A stretch of DNA of 6,038 bases, taken from positions 1-6,038 of the forward strand of contig JAHWYA010000125.1 of the NCBI GenBank assembly GCA_020028115.1, read 5' to 3'. Shown here piece by piece: positions 1 to 5,624 of the stretch. The position numbers were made by a program, and so were the translations under genes. Under the pieces are notes generated by a model. That model saw only the letters and a program-made list of their open reading frames with translations, was not told the DNA's origin and ran no database searches. Position 1 is the first letter of the stretch; every line of letters starts with the position of its first letter. The stretch comes from Anaeromyxobacter sp. (lineage in GTDB: Bacteria > Myxococcota > Myxococcia > Myxococcales > Anaeromyxobacteraceae).

Positions 1-37
1 TGCTGCCGAGATGGGGCTCCGTCAATGCGCGGAGGGT
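1..37. other. Left-edge sequence downstream of the Rsm22 gene
   Basis: These 37 bp follow the Rsm22 stop codon. I see no terminator hairpin, gene end or RNA signature here. Confidence 0.5.
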
Positions 38-1309
38 CTAGGTCCCATGCGGTGACCGCTCGTGAGGCGGCACCGGCCTGCCGGCGGGCGCGAGGACCCG
101 CACCGTCGACCCCTCGCCGAGCGCGAGCCCGTCGCCGCGCGGCTCGGCGCCCGCGACCTCGACGACGTCGCCCCGGAGCAGCGACTCGAACCTCCGGTTG
201 CCGTCGGAGACGTGCTTCTCCTGGAGCGAGAGCCCGAGCCGGCCCTCCGGACCGCAGCCCATGTACCGGAGCCGCCCCTTCGACGGGAGCGGCTCCGACA
301 CGATCCGGAAGACGCGACCCGGGGGCGGCTCCGCCCACCCCTCGCCCTTCGGCGCGAGGACGAGGTAGCTCATCTTCACCGCCTCCTTCCGGAGGCCGGC
401 GGCCTTGCCGATCTGCGCGACGAGCTGCGGCGGCTCGATGCTCCGCTCGGCGTGGCACCAGTCCGTCTCGCGGACGAGCGCCGGACACGCGCCGCGGAAG
501 AGGCACGGCGCGCGCACCGCGAACCCGCGCGCGACGAGGAGGTCCCGCACCCGGAGGAGCGCGCGCGAGGTGTCGCGGAGCGCGGGCTCGACGACGAGGA
601 GCGAGCCCCCGGGCGCGAGGAGCGCGGCCGCCTCCTCGAGGAGCGCGGCGCGCCGCACGTCGCCCTCCGGGCCGGGGAAGAGCTCGTTCACGACGTGGCC
701 CATCGTGACGAGGTCGAAGCGCCGCCCCTCGGCGAGCTCCGAGAGCGGACGGCCGCGCGACGGGTTCCACTCGCGCGTCCCGAGCGGCTCGCCGGCGTCG
801 GCCCCGAGCGCGCGCGCCGTGGCGAGGGCGCGGGCGGAGCGGTCCGCGGCGATGACCTCCGACGCGCCCGCGTCGAGGGCCGCGAAGGCCATCGGACCCG
901 GCCCGCTCCCGAGGTCGAGGACGGACCGCGCGCGGCGCGGCAGCTCCGAGATCGTGCCGCGCGCCTGGAGGTACGAGACCGGCCAGTAGAAGAGGAGGTA
1001 CGCGCCGAGGAGCCTCTCCTCGTCCATGTACCTCGCGCCCGCGAGCTCGCGGTCGCGGGTGAGGCCGCGGGAGAGCCGCTCGACCGCGGCGGCCACCTCG
1101 CGCAGCTCGTCCGGCGCGAGGAGCCCGTCCGGCGGGTGCCCGGGACGCTGCGCTCCGCGGTCCGCGTGACGTCCCTGCGGGCCGCCGCGGCCGAACCTCC
1201 CGCGCGCCGGGCCCTGTGCCGGAGGGCCGGACGGACGGCGACACGACGCCCGCCACGCGGAGAGCAGGCGGGGCATCCAGCGAGCGAGGTCGGTCCCGGC
1301 GTCGGCCAC
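38..1309 (-). CDS. Rsm22/METTL17-family ribosomal small-subunit methyltransferase homologue
   Basis: Predicted 423-aa SAM-dependent methyltransferase-fold protein of the Rsm22 family, whose yeast and human (METTL17) members act on the mitochondrial small ribosomal subunit. Visible features: SAM motif I LDLGSGPGP (residues 131-139), an acidic end of strand 2 (IAADRS, D156), GHVVNEL (204-210), and PGGSLLVVEPALRD (233-246). A cysteine cluster follows: C269-x5-C275-x9-C285 (the last in DWCHAE) and C352 in YMGCGPEG, matching the four cysteines reported to hold a 4Fe-4S cluster in METTL17. The first 60 residues are Arg/Pro/Gly-rich and not recognisably conserved. I kept the GTG start at 1309 because a -10-like TACAAC lies 8 nt upstream; an ATG at 1276 (residue 12) has neither that nor a Shine-Dalgarno sequence. 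The TAG stop is at 38-40. The gene lies 53 bp downstream of the AIF-like gene on the same strand. Family assignment is firm; catalytic activity is not certain, since mitochondrial members may be assembly factors. Confidence 0.88.
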   Translation of the reverse strand: MADAGTDLARWMPRLLSAWRASCRRPSGPPAQGPARGRFGRGGPQGRHADRGAQRPGHPPDGLLAPDELREVAAAVERLSRGLTRDRELAGARYMDEERLLGAYLLFYWPVSYLQARGTISELPRRARSVLDLGSGPGPMAFAALDAGASEVIAADRSARALATARALGADAGEPLGTREWNPSRGRPLSELAEGRRFDLVTMGHVVNELFPGPEGDVRRAALLEEAAALLAPGGSLLVVEPALRDTSRALLRVRDLLVARGFAVRAPCLFRGACPALVRETDWCHAERSIEPPQLVAQIGKAAGLRKEAVKMSYLVLAPKGEGWAEPPPGRVFRIVSEPLPSKGRLRYMGCGPEGRLGLSLQEKHVSDGNRRFESLLRGDVVEVAGAEPRGDGLALGEGSTVRVLAPAGRPVPPHERSPHGT

Positions 1310-1323
1310 GGCCCGCGGTTGTA
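1310..1323 (-). promoter_or_regulatory. Candidate leaderless promoter -10 for the Rsm22 gene
   Basis: On the minus strand TACAAC (1318-1323) sits 8 nt before the GTG at 1309. A -10 element there would start transcription at about the G of GTG. No Shine-Dalgarno sequence is present and no convincing -35 is seen. This is the weakest of the three such sites because its last base is C, not T. Confidence 0.3.
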
Positions 1324-1330
1324 ACCCGCC

Positions 1331-1364
1331 CGCGGCGCCGCGTCAGGTGCGAGGCGCGCGCCTC
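1331..1364. other. Pair of perfect GC palindromes in the AIF-like/Rsm22 gap
   Basis: Two perfect palindromes lie between the two minus-strand genes: CGCGGCGCCGCG (1331-1342) and GAGGCGCGCGCCTC (1351-1364). The second overlaps the TGA stop codon (1363-1365) of the AIF-like gene. As RNA the second could form a 5-bp GAGGC/GCCTC stem with a GCGC loop. Neither strand has a following U tract, so a classical intrinsic terminator is unlikely. They could be protein-binding sites, a weak attenuator, or chance in very GC-rich DNA. Confidence 0.35.
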
Positions 1365-2553
1365 ACGGCGCGAGCGCGGTCGCGAGTGCCTCGCGGCGGA
1401 CGGGCGTGCGCCCGGCGACGAGCGCCCGCGCGCCGTCCACCTTCCCGAACGTCCCCCACAGGAGCACGCCGCGGACGCGGTCCAGCGCGTCGAGGTAGTA
1501 GACGACGCCCTCCCGGAACGGCTGCTTCCAGGACTCGACCGTCTCGAGCCGCGCGTCGAGCCGCCCCACCGCCTCGTAGCCGAGGTCGAACAGGTCCGAG
1601 TAGAAGAACGGCAGGTGGTCGTACCGCTCGCGGGCGCCGGTCATGTTCCGGCCCGCGGTGCGCCCCATCGTGAGCGCCGCGTCCTCGTGCTCGATCCGGA
1701 CGCGCTCGCCGAGCGCGGCGCACGGGAAGCGCGCCACGTCGCCCGCCGCGTAGACGCCCGGGGTGCTCGTCTCGAGGTGCTCGTCCACGTCGATGCCGTC
1801 CGAGCAGCGGATCCCCGCGGCCTCGGCGAGCGGGATCCCTGGGACGATCCCGAGCCCCGCGACCACCGCGTCCGCAGGGATCGACTCGCCGCCGCCCGTG
1901 CGGACGATCGTCTCGTCCCCGCGCGTCTCCACCGCGGCGACCGTCTCGCCCTCGAGGACGGTCACGCCCTTCTCGCGGAAGGTCTGGGTCACGAACGCCG
2001 CGAGGCCTGGCGGGTAGGCGCGCGCGCCGATCGCCGGCTCCGGGAAGATCAGCGTGACCTCGCGCCCTGTCGTCGAGAGGGCCGCCGCGATCTCCGAGCC
2101 GATGAACCCGCCGCCCACGACGACGACGCGCTTTCCCGGCGCGGCGCGGAGCCGGCGGTAGTCCCCGAGCGTGCGGAGGTACACGATCCGACCTCCCGCG
2201 CCGTCGTCCACGGCGCCGGGCGGCAGCCGCCGCGGCGCTCCGCCCGTCGCGAGGAGGAGCTTCTCGTAGCCGTGCACCTCGCCCCGCTCGTCCGTCACCT
2301 CCCGGCGGACGGGGTCGAGGGCGACCGCGCGCCGCCCGATCCGGAGCTCCAGCCCGGGGACGTCGGGGAGGAAGACCCTCTCCTCCGGCTTGCCGAGCCA
2401 CAGCCCCTTCGAGAGGGGCGGGCGAGCGTAGGGCCGGTCGGGCTCCTCGCCGAGGAGGGCGAGCGTGCCCTCCGGGTCCGCCTCGCGGATGGCGGCCGCC
2501 GCCGCGTGCCCTGCCATTCCGCCGCCGACGATGAGGTACCGGGTCTCGCGCAT
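1363..2553 (-). CDS. AIF-like FAD/NAD(P)H-dependent oxidoreductase
   Basis: Predicted 396-aa soluble flavoprotein of the pyridine nucleotide-disulfide oxidoreductase class. The FAD-binding Rossmann motif is VGGGMAG (residues 9-15), followed by PYARPPLSKGLW (41-52) and YEKLLLATGG (96-105). A second Rossmann motif, VVGGGFIGSE (145-154), should bind NAD(P)H, and TPGVYAAGDVA (264-274) closes the FAD site. The downstream motifs IEHEDAAL (287-294), GRNMTGA (301-307), YSDLFDLGYEAVG (318-330) and VRGVLLWGTF (360-369) match apoptosis-inducing factor (AIFM1) and its C-terminal domain better than generic ferredoxin reductases. The long mammalian C-terminal insertion and any mitochondrial targeting sequence are absent. 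No redox-active CxxC is seen, so thioredoxin-reductase-type chemistry is unlikely. The ATG at 2553 is the first Met in frame and has GGAGG (2558-2562) 4 nt upstream. The gene is divergent from the barrel gene and precedes the Rsm22 gene. The physiological electron acceptor is unknown; a ferredoxin- or rubredoxin-reductase role is the main alternative. Confidence 0.9.
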   Translation of the reverse strand: MRETRYLIVGGGMAGHAAAAAIREADPEGTLALLGEEPDRPYARPPLSKGLWLGKPEERVFLPDVPGLELRIGRRAVALDPVRREVTDERGEVHGYEKLLLATGGAPRRLPPGAVDDGAGGRIVYLRTLGDYRRLRAAPGKRVVVVGGGFIGSEIAAALSTTGREVTLIFPEPAIGARAYPPGLAAFVTQTFREKGVTVLEGETVAAVETRGDETIVRTGGGESIPADAVVAGLGIVPGIPLAEAAGIRCSDGIDVDEHLETSTPGVYAAGDVARFPCAALGERVRIEHEDAALTMGRTAGRNMTGARERYDHLPFFYSDLFDLGYEAVGRLDARLETVESWKQPFREGVVYYLDALDRVRGVLLWGTFGKVDGARALVAGRTPVRREALATALAP

Positions 2554-2637
2554 GTCGCCTCCGCCCGAAGGGATGCGCGGGAGCCCAGGACGTTTCGACG
2601 ACCCGCACGGAGCGGCCCATGCGGTAGCATCGGGGCC
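2554..2637. promoter_or_regulatory. Divergent promoter region, with leaderless-type -10 for the barrel gene
   Basis: This 84-bp gap separates the AIF-like gene (minus) from the barrel gene (plus) and must hold both promoters unless they lie inside genes. On the plus strand TAGCAT (2625-2630) fits a TANNNT -10 element and ends exactly 7 nt before the ATG at 2638, so transcription could begin at the start codon. No -35 at a normal spacing is visible; TTCGAC at 2594-2599 is 25 nt away, which is too far. On the minus strand a GGAGG Shine-Dalgarno (2558-2562) serves the AIF-like gene, but I cannot identify its -10. Confidence 0.45.
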
Positions 2638-3348
2638 ATGCGACACGACCTCGGAGCGGCGACCTGGTGCCGCGCGCTCGCCGCGCTCGCGGCGGTGCTC
2701 CTCGGGACCTCGACCGCGCGCGCGCAGCCGGCGGGCGGGATCGACCCCTCGACCTCGACGACGACCGCGACCCCGACCCCGACCGCGGCCGCGACCGCGA
2801 CTCCGACCGCGACCCCGGCCCCGCGGCGCGTCCGGTTCGTCGCGTCGGCCGGCTACGACTACGGGTTCGAGGAGTTCTTCACCGCGGACCTCGAGGGCGG
2901 CGGCTCGGACCGGCTGCCGGCGAACGGCGGCTCGGTGCTGTCGGTCGGCGCCGCCTACCTCCCGTTGCCGTCCGGCGCGCTCGAGCTGCGGGCCACCGCC
3001 GGCGTGAAGTTCGCTACCATCTCCGCGTCGAACGGGAGCGCGTACTACCTCGCGTTCCCGGTCGAGCTGCTCGCCGGCTGGAACATCCAGCGGGTCCGGC
3101 TCTCGGCGGGCGCCTCGCTGTCGCTCGCGCCGCGCGTCCGCGGGTCGGAGTTCTTCGAGGGGGTGGACTTCGACCTCAAGAGCTCGCTCGGCCTCGTCGG
3201 GCAGGCGGACTGGGTCTTCCCGTTCAGCGGCGCCTCGGGCTCGTTCTCGATCGGCGCCCGATTCCTGCTGCAGAAGCTCGAGCCCAAGAGCGGCGGGAGG
3301 TCCCACGACGCGAACGCGCTCGGGCTCGTCGCCGGCGTGTCGCTGTAG
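2638..3348 (+). CDS. Secreted, predicted outer-membrane beta-barrel protein (hypothetical)
   Basis: I do not recognise a named family. The 236-aa product starts with a Sec signal peptide: basic n-region, hydrophobic core at about residues 13-22, and likely cleavage at TARA|Q between residues 29 and 30. Residues 38-62 form a Thr/Pro/Ala linker rich in ATPT-type units. The remainder (65-236) alternates polar and hydrophobic residues in Gly/aromatic-rich stretches typical of a small outer-membrane barrel, for example SVLSVGAAYLPL (99-110), ALELRATAGVKFA (114-126), VRLSAGASLSLAP (153-165), LKSSLGLVGQADWVF (180-194), SFSIGARFLL (202-211) and ALGLVAGVSL (227-236). About eight strands fit this length. 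It ends in Leu, not the Phe common for proteobacterial barrels. The ATG at 2638 is the first Met in frame; it lacks a Shine-Dalgarno sequence but has TAGCAT 7 nt upstream. It is divergent from the AIF-like gene and convergent with rnz, so probably monocistronic. The function is unknown; a membrane-anchored or periplasmic beta protein cannot be excluded. Confidence 0.82.
   Translation: MRHDLGAATWCRALAALAAVLLGTSTARAQPAGGIDPSTSTTTATPTPTAAATATPTATPAPRRVRFVASAGYDYGFEEFFTADLEGGGSDRLPANGGSVLSVGAAYLPLPSGALELRATAGVKFATISASNGSAYYLAFPVELLAGWNIQRVRLSAGASLSLAPRVRGSEFFEGVDFDLKSSLGLVGQADWVFPFSGASGSFSIGARFLLQKLEPKSGGRSHDANALGLVAGVSL
2749..2823 (+). repeat. Imperfect short tandem repeat encoding a Thr/Pro/Ala linker
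   Basis: About 75 bp of degenerate 6-bp units (variants of CCGACC and CGCGAC) encode residues 38-62 of the barrel protein, a run of Thr, Pro and Ala. The array lies just after the signal peptide. Such tracts make extended, flexible linkers and may be O-glycosylated in bacteria with that machinery. The array can gain or lose units in frame by slippage. Confidence 0.7.
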
Positions 3349-3368
3349 CAAGACCCCGCGCCGCCGCC

Positions 3369-4283
3369 TCACGGCAGCGGCAGCTCGATCACCATGCCGT
3401 CGGCGGCGACGTCGAGCGGGCCCGCGAACTCCGCGCGCGCCTGCTCGGCGAGGATCGCGAACTCGCGGTCGTAGCGCGTCGAGAGGTGGGTGAGCACGAG
3501 CCGCAGGGCCCCGGCGTCGCGCGCGATCCGCGCCGCCTCTCGCGCGGTCGAGTGCATCGTCTCCGCGGCCCGGTCCTGCTCCGCGTCGCCGAACGTCGAG
3601 TCGTGGACGAGGAGGTCGGCCCCGCGCGCCGCGTCCACCGTCCCCCGGCACGGCCGCGTGTCGCCGGTGACGACGACGCGGCGCCCGCGGCGGGGCGCCT
3701 CCACCACCTCGTCCGGCCGGACGACGCGGCCGGCCTCGGTCGTCACCGCGCGGCCGTGCTGGAGCGCGCCCCAGAGCGGTCCCTTCGGGACGCCGAGCGC
3801 CTCGGCGCGCTCCGGGTGGAAGCGGCCGGGCCGCTCGTCCTCGACGAGCGCCCATCCCACCGAGGGCGTCCGGTGGTCGGTCTCGAAGGCCACCATCCGG
3901 CAGCCGTCCCGCCGCACCTCGTCGCCGGGCGCCACCTCGTGGATCCGGACCTCGAACGCGAGCCTCTCGGTCCCGGTGAAGAGCATCACGTCGAGCAGCC
4001 GCCGCGCCGGGCGCGGGCCGTAGACGTCGAGGGGCGCCTCCCGTCCGGCCATCGAGAGCGTGCGGAGGAAGCCGATCGCGCCGAGGTAGTGGTCGGCGTG
4101 GAAGTGGGAGAAGAAGATCGCGTCCACGTCGAAGCCGGTGCCGAAGCGGATCATCTGCCGCTGCGTCCCCTCCCCGCAGTCGACGAGGAAGAGCTCCCGC
4201 TCGCGCCGCACCGCGAGGGCGGTGAGGTTCCGCTGGATCGTCGGCTGGGCCGCCGAGGTGCCGAGGAACGTGAGGCGCAGCAT
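3369..4283 (-). CDS. rnz: Ribonuclease Z (tRNA 3'-processing endonuclease)
   Basis: Predicted 304-aa cytoplasmic metallo-beta-lactamase-fold enzyme that cuts pre-tRNA after the discriminator base to remove 3' trailers. It has the usual length of the short-form RNase Z (ELAC1/RNase BN). The zinc ligands are all present: H60, H62, D64 and H65 in SHFHADH, H137 in ETDH, D208 in TGDTRPC and H266 in LTHLSTRY, plus H244 in MHST. Their spacing equals the E. coli enzyme with a constant offset of four residues, as I recall that numbering. The flexible arm that grips tRNA is recognisable, with GVPKGPLWGALQHG at 164-177. The ATG at 4283 gives the expected N-terminus (MLRLTFLGTSAAQPT). No usable Shine-Dalgarno sequence precedes it, but TACATT lies 7 nt upstream. 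It is convergent with the barrel gene, with 20 bp between their stop codons and no obvious terminator there, so opposing transcription may overlap. The enzyme looks intact and functional. Confidence 0.96.
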   Translation of the reverse strand: MLRLTFLGTSAAQPTIQRNLTALAVRRERELFLVDCGEGTQRQMIRFGTGFDVDAIFFSHFHADHYLGAIGFLRTLSMAGREAPLDVYGPRPARRLLDVMLFTGTERLAFEVRIHEVAPGDEVRRDGCRMVAFETDHRTPSVGWALVEDERPGRFHPERAEALGVPKGPLWGALQHGRAVTTEAGRVVRPDEVVEAPRRGRRVVVTGDTRPCRGTVDAARGADLLVHDSTFGDAEQDRAAETMHSTAREAARIARDAGALRLVLTHLSTRYDREFAILAEQARAEFAGPLDVAADGMVIELPLP

Positions 4284-4296
4284 CGGGAGGAATGTA
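4284..4296 (-). promoter_or_regulatory. Candidate leaderless promoter -10 for rnz
   Basis: On the minus strand TACATT (4291-4296) fits TANNNT and is followed by exactly 7 nt and then the ATG at 4283. The intervening CCTCCCG is anti-Shine-Dalgarno-like rather than Shine-Dalgarno, so leaderless initiation is the simplest reading. No -35 match is seen about 17 nt upstream. Confidence 0.45.
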
Positions 4297-4317
4297 CCTC
4301 AGCGTACGGCGAGCGCA

Positions 4318-4341
4318 GGGGCAGCCGGATGAGGCTGCCCC
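4318..4341 (-). terminator. Perfect 9-bp stem-loop between the MFS gene and rnz
   Basis: GGGGCAGCC (4318-4326) and GGCTGCCCC (4333-4341) are perfect inverted complements separated by a 6-nt loop. It lies 62 bp beyond the MFS stop codon and 34 bp before the rnz start. The stem is strong, but no U tract follows on either strand, so it is not a canonical intrinsic terminator. It may act as a U-less terminator or mRNA 3'-end stabiliser for the export operon, or as an operator for rnz. Confidence 0.4.
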
Positions 4342-4350
4342 GGAGCGCGC

Positions 4351-4402
4351 GGGGGGGTCCGGGGGGGCGCGAGCCGAGCGAAGGCGAGGCGAGTGTCCCC
4401 CC
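4351..4402. repeat. G-tract/C-tract element with G-quadruplex potential
   Basis: On the plus strand G7-TCC-G7 (4351-4367) fulfils the four-run G3+N1-7 rule for an intramolecular G-quadruplex. About 30 nt later a C6 run (4397-4402) could instead pair with the G runs, enclosing a CGAG-rich segment (4370-4393). The element ends 1 bp from the MFS stop codon, and the G-rich strand is the template strand for the minus-strand genes. It looks like a dispersed palindromic (REP-like) intergenic element, but only one copy is in this window. Confidence 0.4.
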
Positions 4403-4403
4403 G

Positions 4404-5624
4404 TCACCGAATGTTCCTGAGCCGCCGCAGGACCGGCGCCCGCCACGCCACGAGCGCGACCGTGACGAGCGTCATCGTGCCGCCGAAGACGACCGACGTG
4501 ACGGTCCCGAGGAGGCGCGCGGCGAGGCCGCTCTCGAAGGCGCCGAGCTCGTTCGACGAGCCGATGAAGAAGCTGTTCACCGCCGCCACCCGGCCCATCT
4601 TCTCGCGCGGCGTCTCGAGCTGGACGAGCGTCGACCGGAGCACCACGGACACCGAGTCGAGCGCGCCGCCCACCGCGAGGATGAGGGCGGAGAGCGCGTA
4701 CGACCGGGAGAGGGCGAAGGCGATCCAGGAGACGCCGAACAGCGCGACGCACCAGAGGAGCGCCGCGCCCGCCCGGCGGAACGGCCCCGAGCGCGCGAGG
4801 GCGATCGACATCGCCACCGACCCGACCGCGGGGGCGGCGCGGAGGAACCCGAACCCGACCTCGCCGGCGTGGAGCACGTCGCGCGCGAACACCGGCAGCA
4901 GGGCCGTCGCGCCGCCGAACAGGACCGCGAACAGGTCGAGGCTCATCGCGCCGAGGAGGAGCGGATGACCGAACACGAAGCGGACCCCGTCGCCGAGGTC
5001 GGCGAGCAGGTGCCCGGGCTCGCCCACCGGCGCGCGCGGGCGTGGCGCCACCGCCGAGAGCGAGACGAGCCCGCCGAGCGAGAGGACGACCACGGTCCCG
5101 TACGCGACCCCGGCGCCGCCGGCCGCGAGGAGGGCTCCGCCGAGCGCGGGGCCGACGACCATCGTCGCGTGGAAGATGGACGAGCGCCAGGTCGCGGCGT
5201 TGAGGTAGTGCTCGCGCGGGACGAGGTCGGCGGACAGGGCCGAGGTGGCGGGGCGGAAGAAGGCGCGCCCCACGCCGGCGAGCGCCTGCGCCGCGTACAG
5301 CGGCCACGCCGAGCGCGGCCCGGCGAGGGAGAGGACGAGGAGGGCCGCGCCGCTCGCGGCGACCGCGAGGAGGCTCGACAGCGTCAGCCACCGCCGGTCC
5401 ACCCGGTCGGCGGCCCACCCGCCGACGAGCGTGAGGCCGAGGAACGGCACCGCCTCGGCGAGGCCGACGAGCCCGAGCGAGAGCGGGTCGCCGGTCAGCT
5501 CGTAGACCTGCCAGCCGAGGACCGCGCTCTGGATCTGCGTCGCGACGAAGACCGCCGCCATCCCGACGAGGAAGGCGCGGTACTCGCGGAAGCGGAGGGC
5601 GGAGTACGGGTCGTGGGCGGCCAT
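4404..5624 (-). CDS. MFS transporter, probable drug/metabolite exporter (EntS-like, MFS_3 type)
   Basis: Predicted 406-aa inner-membrane protein with about 12 transmembrane helices in two halves (roughly 17-194 and 222-394) joined by a cytoplasmic loop rich in Arg and Pro. MFS motif A is present after helix 2: GGWAADRVDRR (68-78). The N-terminus (DPYSALRFREYRAFLVG) and the helix-4 region GVGRAFFRPATSAL (117-130) are typical of the proton-driven export branch that includes the enterobactin exporter EntS and many uncharacterised multidrug exporters; the substrate is not predictable. Start: the ATG at 5624 gives the normal family N-terminus. An upstream in-frame extension to 5999 is rejected because it overlaps the real permease frame and is Arg-rich nonsense. 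The start overlaps the permease stop as TGATG and no Shine-Dalgarno sequence is visible (the upstream bases are pyrimidine-rich), so translational coupling is likely. The length is normal and no defects are seen. Confidence 0.93.
   Translation of the reverse strand: MAAHDPYSALRFREYRAFLVGMAAVFVATQIQSAVLGWQVYELTGDPLSLGLVGLAEAVPFLGLTLVGGWAADRVDRRWLTLSSLLAVAASGAALLVLSLAGPRSAWPLYAAQALAGVGRAFFRPATSALSADLVPREHYLNAATWRSSIFHATMVVGPALGGALLAAGGAGVAYGTVVVLSLGGLVSLSAVAPRPRAPVGEPGHLLADLGDGVRFVFGHPLLLGAMSLDLFAVLFGGATALLPVFARDVLHAGEVGFGFLRAAPAVGSVAMSIALARSGPFRRAGAALLWCVALFGVSWIAFALSRSYALSALILAVGGALDSVSVVLRSTLVQLETPREKMGRVAAVNSFFIGSSNELGAFESGLAARLLGTVTSVVFGGTMTLVTVALVAWRAPVLRRLRNIR

Noticed and set aside
62..1324. 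A 420-codon plus-strand frame and a 227-codon frame opposite the Rsm22 gene
   Set aside because: Composition is Arg/Glu/Ala-rich with no family signature, while the minus strand carries a clear methyltransferase.
1343..2620. A 425-codon minus-strand frame overlapping the AIF-like gene
   Set aside because: It is an out-of-frame Arg/Gly/Pro-rich translation of the same DNA that encodes the FAD and NAD motifs.
2594..2630. TTCGAC (2594-2599) as the -35 partner of TAGCAT (2625-2630)
   Set aside because: The spacer would be 25 bp, too long for a standard sigma-70-type promoter.
1216..2637. A 5' extension of the barrel gene back to 1216
   Set aside because: It would be antisense to the whole AIF-like gene and would bury the signal peptide. 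The ATG at 2638 begins a normal signal peptide and has its own -10-like element.
1363..5418. A minus-strand open frame of 1351 codons running from the AIF-like stop codon across rnz and part of the MFS gene
   Set aside because: Only its last 396 codons are real. The rest is an Arg/Ala/Pro-rich shadow of rnz, the MFS gene and the barrel gene, kept open by the high GC.
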